The notes under the pieces are model-generated. The model saw only the letters and a program-made list of their open reading frames with translations, had not been told where the DNA came from and searched no databases. Shown here piece after piece: positions 1 through 6,832 of a stretch of DNA of 31,312 nucleotides. Every line of letters begins with the position of its first letter. The stretch's first letter is position 1. A program made the position numbers and the translations under genes. The stretch comes from Promethearchaeota archaeon (GTDB lineage Archaea > Asgardarchaeota > Lokiarchaeia > Sigynarchaeales > SOKP01), in NCBI GenBank assembly GCA_019057775.1, contig JAHLWT010000177.1, positions 1 to 31,312 of the forward strand, read 5' to 3'.

Positions 1-1087
1 CAAGCCATTTTCCTATTTGAAGAAGGCAATTTTTCGCGGGATCAGGAATTTCACCATTTGCTTTCGGTCCAAAATTCAATAGGAGGTAGCCATTCTTGGA
101 TACCCTATCTACTAAATTATGAACAAGCGTGTCTCCTGATTTGTATCCCGCCTCTTTTACATAGGACCATGCTCCTTGATCGTCAACTGATGAATCTGTT
201 ATCCATTTAAAATATGTTAATTTATCAGCCCTACCCAACTCATAATCAAGAATTCCAACACTTGGAGGTAGATTATGCATTTTGTAAGTTACAGCAACTT
301 CCTTTCCCCACTCTTCAGCCTTATTGAAGTAATATGCAAGCATTTCTCTCTTGTATTTATCAGGAAGCTTCCCCAAGCCAAAGTCAAACCATATGAGATC
401 AGGCTTATAATTATCTAATACTTCTATTATCTTTGCTTTCCAATTATCAAGATATTCCTTACTTGGCTTGGCTTGACGTGTCCATCTCCATTGTAAGTTA
501 AGTTTTGAATTTTCATCGTGAATTGGTCCATATAATCCCGAATACTCCGGATTAGATGTGTCATATTCCTTGTTCCAATGAGGGAAAAACCAGTGGTTCT
601 CAGCATGATGAAACGCTACCATGAATTTCAATCCCTGTTTTCTGATGGCTTTTTCCATTTCACCTACAGTATCTCGTTTGGGTCCCATTTGAGCAGCATT
701 CCATTTCGTCACCTTACTATCCCACATTGCAAAACCGTCGTGGTGAATGCACACTGGTCCTGCAAATTTTGCTCCTACTTGCTTAAAGAGTTTTGCCCAT
801 TCTTCGGGATCGAATTTTTCTGCTGTAAATAAGGGTATAAAATCCTTGTATCCAAACTCCGAGGGATGACCGTAAGTTTCTGTATGATGTTTATATTGGG
901 GGGTTCCCTCGGAATACATCTCATGACCGTACCAAGATCCATTTTTGGCCGTTTTTGGCCCGAATGCAGGGACGGAATAAATTCCCCAATGGTAATAGAT
1001 GCCATATTTAGCATCATCAAGCCATTCTGGATTTCTATGCCTTTTTAAAGAATTCCAGGTTGGTTTATATTTTTCTTCAGTGGTCAT
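1..1087 (-). CDS. Alpha-L-fucosidase, GH29 family (3' end outside window)
   Basis: Retaining exo-glycosidase expected to release terminal alpha-L-fucose from glycans. The reading frame opens with ATG at 1087 and stays open for 362 codons to the left edge, so the C-terminus is missing. Seen in the translation: the N-terminal WYGHEMYSE region, HHDGFAMWDS around residues 115-124, and KPDLIWFDFG, whose Asp235 lies where GH29 enzymes carry the catalytic nucleophile. The family signature VSKNGYLLLNFGPKANG occurs near the visible end. No signal peptide is apparent, so it probably acts in the cytoplasm on imported oligosaccharides. It is transcribed away from the dehydrogenase genes on its right. A TATA-like TTTATAATTA lies about 55 bases upstream of the ATG on the minus strand. 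Family assignment is secure; substrate specificity is not. Confidence 0.93.
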   Translation of the reverse strand, partial: MTTEEKYKPTWNSLKRHRNPEWLDDAKYGIYYHWGIYSVPAFGPKTAKNGSWYGHEMYSEGTPQYKHHTETYGHPSEFGYKDFIPLFTAEKFDPEEWAKLFKQVGAKFAGPVCIHHDGFAMWDSKVTKWNAAQMGPKRDTVGEMEKAIRKQGLKFMVAFHHAENHWFFPHWNKEYDTSNPEYSGLYGPIHDENSKLNLQWRWTRQAKPSKEYLDNWKAKIIEVLDNYKPDLIWFDFGLGKLPDKYKREMLAYYFNKAEEWGKEVAVTYKMHNLPPSVGILDYELGRADKLTYFKWITDSSVDDQGAWSYVKEAGYKSGDTLVHNLVDRVSKNGYLLLNFGPKANGEIPDPAKNCLLQIGKWL

Positions 1088-1185
1088 GTTTAATCTAATT
1101 CGTTTTAAATTTAATTTTTTCTTGTTTTTAGATAATTAATTATAAATTAAATGATTTAAGAAAATAAATTTGAAAAAAGAGTTGA

Positions 1186-1323
1186 TTGATAACGTCTCAG
1201 AATGGCTTACTAGCATATTGGAACTTTGATGAAATAATTGAGACAAACTGTGTTTTGGATATAGTCTCGAATAATAAAGATCAAATTAAAATTTCAAGAG
1301 GATTGAGATTTAAATTTCATTGA
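1186..1323 (+). pseudogene. Possible relic of a LamG/concanavalin-A-like lectin domain
   Basis: A 45-codon open frame beginning TTG at 1186, after an in-frame TGA, and ending with TGA at 1321-1323. Its translation contains NGLLAYWNFDE followed by DIVSNNKDQIKI. This resembles the start of LamG-like domains, which typically read GLvaYWsFDE...DsSGNgndG. A complete LamG domain is 150-200 residues, so this is at most the N-terminal strand pair. It sits next to a GH29 gene, and such lectin modules commonly accompany secreted glycosidases. No clear Shine-Dalgarno sequence precedes it. It could be a chance open frame; the call rests only on the short motif match. Confidence 0.3.
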
Positions 1324-1417
1324 ATAATTTATTTCCAAATTGAGTTCAGCTCGTGGAATTCTAGATTAATAAGCCTTGTTAGAATGCTAATATTAAAAAT
1401 ATTAAGAATATTTCGTC

Positions 1418-1426
1418 TTTTTATAG
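1418..1426 (+). promoter_or_regulatory. TATA-like box for the sugar dehydrogenase operon
   Basis: TTTTTATAG is centred about 35 bases before the ATG at 1458. Archaeal transcription starts about 25 bases downstream of the box, near 1449, which is downstream of the alternative ATG at 1431. That spacing favours 1458 as the true start codon. Inferred from sequence only. Confidence 0.4.
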
Positions 1427-1457
1427 AATAATGATAAGAAAAAATAGAGTGAAAATT

Positions 1458-2486
1458 ATGAAGCAAGAAGTAATGACAGCTCCAGGTAAAATAGAGTTTC
1501 AAGATATACCGATTCCTGAATTAAAGGAAAATGATGTCCTAGTAAAAATGATAAGAATTGGTGTTTGTGGAAGCGATATTCATGTTTATTATGGAAAACA
1601 TCCATATACTGATTATCCTGTTACTCAAGGTCATGAGGTTTCTGGGAAAATTGAAAAAATTGGCTCAAATGTAAAAAATCTTAAAATAGGTGATAAAGTG
1701 ACTATTCTCCCTCAAGTGGTTTGCAATCAATGTTATCCTTGCACTCATGGAAAGTATCATATATGCGATGATCTTAAAGTGATGGGATTCCAAACAACAG
1801 GAGCGGCTTCGGAGTTCTTTAAGGTAGATTCAGAGAAAATAATAAAGCTTCCTGATAATATGACTTATGAGAAAGGTGCTATGATAGAACCTTGCGCGGT
1901 AGCTGTCCACGCCGTGACAAGAGGTGGAAATATTTCCGGTTTTAATGTACTTGTATTAGGTGCGGGCCCAATTGGTAATCTTATAGGGCAAGCTGCTAAA
2001 GCTTTAGGCGCAAGGGCAGTAATGATTACTGATTTGAGTGATTTTAGATTAGATATCGCAAAAAAAGTAGGTATTGATTTTACTGCCAATCCAACCAAAC
2101 AAGATCTTTCTGAAGAAATTGGAAAAGCTTTTGGCCCAAATAAAGCAGATTTAATAATAGAATGCGTTGGTTCTAATGAAACAATAGACACTGCAATTAA
2201 TAATGCAAGAAAAGGTACAGATATAATTGTTGTTGGAGTTTTTGGTTATAAGCCAACAATTGATCTTGGATTTGTTCAGGATCGTGAACTTAAGTTGATT
2301 GGCACTCTTATGTATCAATCTGATGATTATCTAAAAGCGATTGAGCTTGTAAACTCGGGAAAAATTAAACTTGAACCACTAATGACAGTTCACTTTCCCT
2401 TTGAAGAGTATAATAAAGCTTATAAGTATATTGATGATAAGAAAGATAAAGTAATGAAAGTTTTTATTGATGTAAATAATGAATAG
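1458..2486 (+). CDS. Zinc-dependent medium-chain alcohol/polyol dehydrogenase
   Basis: NAD(P)-dependent oxidation of a sugar, polyol or sugar acid (sorbitol, threonine or L-galactonate dehydrogenase type). From ATG 1458 it is 342 residues, normal for the family. Catalytic zinc ligands are Cys37, His59-Glu60 and the Glu of IEPCAVA (about 144). The structural-zinc lobe has Cys89, Cys92, Cys95 and Cys103. The Rossmann motif is VLVLGAGPIG (about 164-173). An earlier in-frame ATG at 1431 would add nine residues that do not match the family's N-terminus, and it lies upstream of the predicted transcription start, so 1458 is preferred. The next gene starts 9 bases after the stop, so the two are probably co-transcribed. 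With the PfkB kinase downstream, a polyol-to-ketose route is possible; the adjacent fucosidase would also fit an L-fucose route. The substrate cannot be read from the sequence. Confidence 0.9.
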   Translation: MKQEVMTAPGKIEFQDIPIPELKENDVLVKMIRIGVCGSDIHVYYGKHPYTDYPVTQGHEVSGKIEKIGSNVKNLKIGDKVTILPQVVCNQCYPCTHGKYHICDDLKVMGFQTTGAASEFFKVDSEKIIKLPDNMTYEKGAMIEPCAVAVHAVTRGGNISGFNVLVLGAGPIGNLIGQAAKALGARAVMITDLSDFRLDIAKKVGIDFTANPTKQDLSEEIGKAFGPNKADLIIECVGSNETIDTAINNARKGTDIIVVGVFGYKPTIDLGFVQDRELKLIGTLMYQSDDYLKAIELVNSGKIKLEPLMTVHFPFEEYNKAYKYIDDKKDKVMKVFIDVNNE

Positions 2487-2495
2487 GTAGAAAAA

Positions 2496-3674
2496 TTGAG
2501 AAATATAAATTATTTTAATCCAACAATACTTCTCCATGGATGGGGGCGTGTTAGCGAAGTAGGAAAAGTATTAGCGAAATATGGAAAGAAATGCCTAATG
2601 GTTACAGGATCGGGATCTAGTTTAGAATCACTTAGAGAAAAAGTAACAATGTTATGTCAAGAAGCAGGAGTCGATGTTATTCGTTATAATGGCGTGAAAG
2701 CCAACCCTACAACAGATATGGTAAATGTTGGCACGAAAATGGCAATTGATAATAAAGTGGATGTTGTTCTGGGGGTTGGAGGAGGATCTCCAATCGATAC
2801 GGCAAAAGCAGTTGCTGTTGGTGCGACTCATGAAGGTGAAGCATGGGACTACAGAGTGGATCCCTTCGGAAAGAATAAATCAAAACCAATTGAAGACAAG
2901 TTATTACCTGTAATTACACTCACCACCACAGCAGGTACGGGTACAGAAACAACCCTAGTTTCTGTCATAACGAACAGTGCAGAAAAATTAAAGTATGCAC
3001 TTGCTGATAGGCTTCTTTATCCTAAAGTCAGCATTGTTGACCCAGAGCTCACGGTTACTGTTCCTCCACATGTTACTGCTTCAACAGGATTCGATGCATT
3101 TTGTCACAACTTTGAAAGCCTCTTAAATAAAAATGCGTCGCCCTATACTGATATGCATGCTTTAGAGGGTATTAGGCTCTTGATAAAGTATCTACCAATA
3201 GCAGTTAAGGACGGGTCAAATAGAGAAGCGAGAGAAGCTGTTTCTTGGGCAAACACACTCGGAGGATATTCCATAACTAACGCGGGAACAACACTTCCCC
3301 ATGGAATCGGAATGGCAATCGGAGGGAACCAACCTCATATCGCGCATGGAGAAACTTTGGCTATTATGTATCCTGAAATCAATCGATGGACTTGGAAATA
3401 TGCAATCCCCCAATATGCCAAAGTAGGACGGATGTTTAATCCTGAATTAGAAAAAGAATCTGATGAAAGAGCTGCAGAGAGCGCTTGTGATGAGATGAAT
3501 AAGTTCCTCAAAGAAATTGGATTAATGATCTCTTTAAAAGATAAGAATGTTGCTGAAAGTGATTTTAAAGCGATTGCAGACCATACACTTGAACTTTCTG
3601 ATTATATGGTTCATCCAAGAGTTGGAAAATATGAAAATTTTTTCGAACTCATCAAGAAAAGCTACAGTAGGTAA
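2496..3674 (+). CDS. Iron-containing alcohol dehydrogenase (group III)
   Basis: Fe(II)-dependent NAD(P)-linked alcohol dehydrogenase or aldehyde reductase of 392 residues, a normal length. The cofactor loop is GVGGGSPIDTAKA (about 93-105). Metal ligands fit Asp200 and His204 (GFDAFCHNFES), His269 (TTLPHGIGMAIGG) and His284 (IAHGETLAIMYPE). The start is TTG at 2496, just after the zinc dehydrogenase stop, with a weak GGTAG-type ribosome site. Because a fucosidase lies in the same island, lactaldehyde reductase (FucO-like, removing the lactaldehyde made in L-fucose breakdown) is attractive, but butanol, 1,3-propanediol or general aldehyde reductases share these motifs. All metal ligands are present, so it is probably active. 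Confidence 0.92.
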   Translation: MRNINYFNPTILLHGWGRVSEVGKVLAKYGKKCLMVTGSGSSLESLREKVTMLCQEAGVDVIRYNGVKANPTTDMVNVGTKMAIDNKVDVVLGVGGGSPIDTAKAVAVGATHEGEAWDYRVDPFGKNKSKPIEDKLLPVITLTTTAGTGTETTLVSVITNSAEKLKYALADRLLYPKVSIVDPELTVTVPPHVTASTGFDAFCHNFESLLNKNASPYTDMHALEGIRLLIKYLPIAVKDGSNREAREAVSWANTLGGYSITNAGTTLPHGIGMAIGGNQPHIAHGETLAIMYPEINRWTWKYAIPQYAKVGRMFNPELEKESDERAAESACDEMNKFLKEIGLMISLKDKNVAESDFKAIADHTLELSDYMVHPRVGKYENFFELIKKSYSR

Positions 3675-3873
3675 GATTTTTAAAGATCCCAAGCGATATG
3701 ACACTGAAAAGATGGAATTAATTGGAATTGAAAAAAATCTATAACGAAAAGAAAAAAATTATCGATTATGATTAATGATTTTTTTTAATTTTAGCATCAC
3801 TAATTTACTACTAATGATATATTATAACAGATTTTTTCAAAATTAAACAAATATAAAGAGTTGAATCTATTTT

Positions 3874-4806
3874 ATGGTGGATGTTATATCAATTGGAGAA
3901 TTGTTAATTGATATGATTGCTGATATGCCTGGTCTACCTTTAGAAGAACAAGCTACTTATAAACGATTTGCCGGAGGTGCTCCTGCTAATTTTGCAGCTG
4001 GTGTTAGACGTTTGGGTTTATCATCGGGTATGATAACTAAAGTAGGTAACGACTTCTTTGGACATTTTTTAATAAAGAAGCTTAAAGATGTTCAAGTAGA
4101 TACCAGTCAAATAAAAATAACTGATGAATACAAAACTGCGCTAGCATTTGTAGGTTTGGATGAAAGAAAAAGACCAAGTTTTTCATTTTATCGCTCTCCT
4201 TGCGCAGATATCATGTTAAATGAGGAAGAAATTGATGAAAAGTATATAAAATCTGCCAAATTATTAATGTGTGGAACTGTATCTATGGCTGATGAACCAG
4301 CTCGTAGTGCCATTTTTAAAGCAATTGAATATGCCAAGAAATATGGATTGCAAGTAGCATGTGATCCTAATCTTCGCGACGATTTGTGGCATTTTAAGGA
4401 CCCAAGAGAACACATTTTTAGGGTCCTAAAAGACACGGATATTTTTTTACCATCAATCTCAGAAGCGGAATTTATCACGGGAGAAAAAGGTGAAAGAGCA
4501 TTCGAAGCTATTCTGGAATTAGGACCCTCAATTATAGGGATAACGCGCGGTGCAGAAGGAGCAACTATTCTAACAAAGGATGGAACTTTCTCCGCACCCT
4601 CATATAAAGTTGAAGTTGTTGATACGACTGGAGCAGGTGATTCATTTGCTGCTGGCTTAGTTACAGGAGTATTAACCAACATGCCTCTGGAGAAAATTGT
4701 TTATTTCGCAAACGCGGTTTCAGCATTAAAAATCACAAGAAAGGGTGCTATGAACGTTCCTGAAAGAAAGGAAGTAGAGGACTTCATGGAACAACAAGTT
4801 TTCTAA
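3874..4806 (+). CDS. PfkB-family carbohydrate kinase, fructokinase/KDG-kinase type
   Basis: ATP-dependent kinase that phosphorylates a sugar hydroxyl, 310 residues. Both family signatures are present: RFAGGAPANFAAGVRRLG near residues 31-48 for substrate binding, and DTTGAGDSFAAG at 250-261 with catalytic base Asp256 and the anion hole. DPNLRDDLW (about 164-172) is typical of the fructokinase and 2-keto-3-deoxygluconate kinase branch. The ATG at 3874 opens directly into the first beta strand, VDVISIGELLIDMIAD, so the start is well placed. About 200 bases separate it from the iron dehydrogenase; a TATA-like TATATTATA near 3816-3826 suggests its own promoter. It may phosphorylate the ketose or 2-keto-3-deoxy acid made by the upstream dehydrogenases; the exact substrate is unknown. 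Confidence 0.9.
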   Translation: MVDVISIGELLIDMIADMPGLPLEEQATYKRFAGGAPANFAAGVRRLGLSSGMITKVGNDFFGHFLIKKLKDVQVDTSQIKITDEYKTALAFVGLDERKRPSFSFYRSPCADIMLNEEEIDEKYIKSAKLLMCGTVSMADEPARSAIFKAIEYAKKYGLQVACDPNLRDDLWHFKDPREHIFRVLKDTDIFLPSISEAEFITGEKGERAFEAILELGPSIIGITRGAEGATILTKDGTFSAPSYKVEVVDTTGAGDSFAAGLVTGVLTNMPLEKIVYFANAVSALKITRKGAMNVPERKEVEDFMEQQVF

Positions 4807-4876
4807 TCCTTGCTGAATAAAAATTTTTCTTCTAAAATTTTAATTCGAGTATAATCTATTATTCTTAATATTATAG

Positions 4877-5593
4877 CTATATGAAAAAGATGAAAAGATA
4901 ATATCGGCAATAGCTTCGGTGAATAAAAATTGTATCGTTATTACGGAAGGAGGCAGTCCTATTATTACCGAATCATGGAAAAATAAAGTATCTGCTATCT
5001 TAATGGCCTGGTATCCTGGAATGGAAGGTGGTACAGCACTTGGAGAAATTATTTTTGGTGTCGTTAATCCCAGTGCAAAAATTCCTGCAGTATTTCCAAA
5101 GACAGAGGACCAACTTCCCTTTTTTGATGCCACTACAACAGAAATTGAATATGGATATTATCATGGATACAAATTAATGGATAAAGAGGGATATGAACCT
5201 GCTTTTCCATTTGGTTATGGTTTAAGCTATACTACGTTTTCATATGATAACCTTAGAATTGACAGAAAAACAATTAATACTGAAGGTGAAATTCAAGTAA
5301 GTGTTGACGTATCCAATATCGGCAATAGGATCGGGGAAGAAGTTATACAGATGTATGTTGGATATAAAAATCCATCAGTAGATCGCCCAGTTAAAGATCT
5401 TAAGGGTTTTTCTAAAGCCTTACTGAATCCAAGTGAAAAAAAAACCGTGCATTTGAAATTAAAAGCAAAAGATCTTGCATATTATAATGTAGATAAAAAG
5501 GAATGGGTCATAGAAAAAATTGAGTATGTAATTTACGTTGGACCTTCATCGCGAAAAGATGATCTCATGAATAAGACTTTTACTATTACGTAA
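4877..5593 (+). pseudogene. C-terminal remnant of a GH3 beta-glucosidase-like protein
   Basis: Open frame after an in-frame TAG at 4874-4876. The first codons (YEKDEKIISAIASVN) already align with the GH3 middle domain (typical pattern: Q..LI.aVa.vNpn.VVV...G.P). Homology therefore precedes the only plausible initiator, GTG at 4919. What follows is the rest of the alpha/beta sandwich domain (AWYPGMEGG, NPSAKIPAVFPK, FPFGYGLSYTTF) and a complete fibronectin-III-like domain to the TAA at 5593. The whole N-terminal TIM barrel with the catalytic Asp, several hundred residues, is absent, and nothing like it lies in the 67 bases back to the kinase gene. It is best read as a truncated, catalytically dead GH3 gene. 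A short expressed GH3-C/Fn3 protein from GTG 4919 (224 residues) cannot be excluded, since the frame is otherwise intact. Confidence 0.8.
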
Positions 5594-5636
5594 AATTATC
5601 CATCCCTCGGATAATATGGAGAACAAATTCAATAAT

Positions 5637-5663
5637 AAAAAAAAAGTTTTTCTGTAAAAAAAA
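5637..5663 (-). terminator. Poly-T terminator for the hydratase-2 gene
   Basis: On the minus strand, two T tracts of eight and nine residues (5656-5663 and 5637-5645 on the plus strand as A tracts) follow directly after the stop codon of the hydratase gene. Archaeal termination commonly uses such T runs without a hairpin. Confidence 0.5.
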
Positions 5664-6512
5664 TTATTCAACAATAGCGTAGGCGTTGCCTAACACAGTA
5701 GCCCTATCCGTTTTTACTTGAATAATATAACGACCGTTGTCTTTCCAACCTTCTGTTGTTAAAGTTTCTCCCGGGTATACTTCACTTGTAAATCTTGCTT
5801 TAAATTCTTTAAAACGAGCGACGTCTCCATCACAAAGGCCATAAACTATTGCTCGCGTGGCATAACCATAGGTACAGAGCCCGTGAAGGATTGGTCTATC
5901 AAATCTTCCACTTCTTTTAGCAAACTCAGGATCTATATGTAGTGGATTTAAATCTTGAACTAATCTATATACCGCAGCTTGATTTTCATTAGTTTTATAC
6001 GATATGCTGAAATCAGGTTTAGCCCCTTCAGGAGGATCTAATGGTTCAGCTTTTGGGCCACTGTCTCCACCAAAACCACCTTCACCAATATAGAAATGAA
6101 CATATTTAACATCAAATATTTGTTTACCATCAGCAGAAGTACCTGCAATTTTTGTATGAATCACAGCAGCCTTTTTTTTATCAAAGATATTTTCACATAC
6201 TCCTTTTACCTTCATTTCGCCCGCTTTGGGAAATGGTTGATAAAGTTTAATCATTTGTTCTCCATGAATAAAACGAGCACCGTCAATTCCCTTCTTACTA
6301 AATCTTGGAAATCCTATCCCCGCAACAATGCAAGCATAACTAGGAAATACTTTTAACCCACCTTTAGCTCCTTCATAAACAAATGATAACTCGTCAGGCT
6401 GAGCACCAATTCCTAAATTATACAGTACTACATCTTTCCAAGTATATTTAAAAGTCCTCTCCTTAGTTTCTTTACCTATAATCTCTAAATCCAAACTTGT
6501 CATTTTAAACAC
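5664..6512 (-). CDS. MaoC-like (R)-specific enoyl-CoA hydratase 2, double hot-dog
   Basis: Hydrates trans-2-enoyl-CoA to (3R)-hydroxyacyl-CoA, or the reverse. It is 282 residues from GTG 6512, or 279 from the in-frame ATG at 6503, which is equally plausible. The C-terminal hot-dog carries the hydratase-2 motif: RLVQDLNPLHIDPEFA with Asp187 and His192, the catalytic pair of the family, then RPILHGLCTYGYA (206-218). The N-terminal half (YNLGIGAQPDELSFVYEG and FPSYACIVAG) matches the non-catalytic first hot-dog that binds the acyl tail in long-chain hydratases. From memory this arrangement and wording closely match the hydratase domain of eukaryotic peroxisomal multifunctional enzyme 2. It is probably soluble. 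It is convergent with the GH3 relic and divergent from the molybdoenzyme operon. The two crotonases and ACD-like gene further right may share the pathway. Confidence 0.92.
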   Translation of the reverse strand: MFKMTSLDLEIIGKETKERTFKYTWKDVVLYNLGIGAQPDELSFVYEGAKGGLKVFPSYACIVAGIGFPRFSKKGIDGARFIHGEQMIKLYQPFPKAGEMKVKGVCENIFDKKKAAVIHTKIAGTSADGKQIFDVKYVHFYIGEGGFGGDSGPKAEPLDPPEGAKPDFSISYKTNENQAAVYRLVQDLNPLHIDPEFAKRSGRFDRPILHGLCTYGYATRAIVYGLCDGDVARFKEFKARFTSEVYPGETLTTEGWKDNGRYIIQVKTDRATVLGNAYAIVE

Positions 6513-6832
6513 ATATTATGTTTTTGATAATTTTTAATTAATTTAAATTTCTAATAGTTTATTAATAATTACAATTCTACCAACATTCACTACTATATAT
6601 GCGATTAATTAAGATACAAGAAGCAAAAGATTACGGTCGTACAATCTTGGATCTGAAAGGTTTAAATAATGCTCAATCGTTATAAATAAATATACGATTT
6701 ACATTTAGAAGAAGTCAATTAAAAAAAAATCGTATATTGAATTTTAAGTGTTATTTATAGTAAAATAGGAATACTCAAAATTTATTTATTAGAATATCAT
6801 AAAAAACAATATTGAAATATGGTGATAATAAT
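6513..6832. other. Divergent promoter region, hydratase versus molybdoenzyme
   Basis: About 320 bases without a convincing gene. It contains a TATA-like TTATAAATA at 6680-6688, a perfect 12-bp inverted repeat at 6689-6700 and 6727-6738, a second TATA-like stretch near 6752-6761, and a GGTGAT ribosome site at 6821-6826. Confidence 0.5.
6689..6738. promoter_or_regulatory. Perfect 12-bp inverted repeat, candidate operator
   Basis: AATATACGATTT (6689-6700) is repeated exactly in inverted orientation as AAATCGTATATT (6727-6738), with 26 bases between arms. It directly follows the TATA-like TTATAAATA at 6680-6688, so it would cover the expected transcription start near 6710. If the second TATA-like box near 6752-6761 is used instead, the repeat lies just upstream of it, as an activator site would. 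It could also form a stem with a 26-base loop in an mRNA leader. Regulation of the molybdoenzyme operon by a dimeric DNA-binding protein is inferred. Confidence 0.5.

Larger units (their letters stand above)
1088..1457. other. Divergent intergenic region between fucosidase and dehydrogenase
   Basis: AT-rich spacer of about 370 bases with divergent promoters. It holds a TATA-like element for the fucosidase near 1138-1150, a possible decayed lectin-domain fragment at 1186-1323, AT-rich AATATT repeats near 1390-1412, and a TATA-like element at 1418-1426 for the rightward gene. No RNA gene is recognised. Confidence 0.5.

Noticed and set aside
578..1048. Three short open frames within the fucosidase region
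   Set aside because: They lie in other frames of the GH29 coding sequence, which is continuous on the minus strand from 1087 to the window edge.
1865..2191. Minus-strand frame within the zinc dehydrogenase
   Set aside because: Antisense shadow of a conserved Rossmann domain; no start context or family match.
3547..3744. A plus-strand frame overlapping the end of the iron alcohol dehydrogenase and extending 70 bases past its stop
   Set aside because: The dehydrogenase already ends normally at the family's usual C-terminus (YMVHPRVGKYENFFELI then KKSYSR), so no frameshift is needed to explain the extension. The frame is a shadow.
4188..4682. A 164-codon minus-strand open frame inside the PfkB kinase
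   Set aside because: It is exactly antisense to a gene with both kinase signatures, has no recognisable domain and has serine/proline-rich antisense composition.
6812..6832. TTG at 6812 as the molybdoenzyme start, or a twin-arginine export signal at its N-terminus
   Set aside because: The GGTGAT site is spaced for ATG 6833, and neither version has a twin-arginine motif or hydrophobic stretch.
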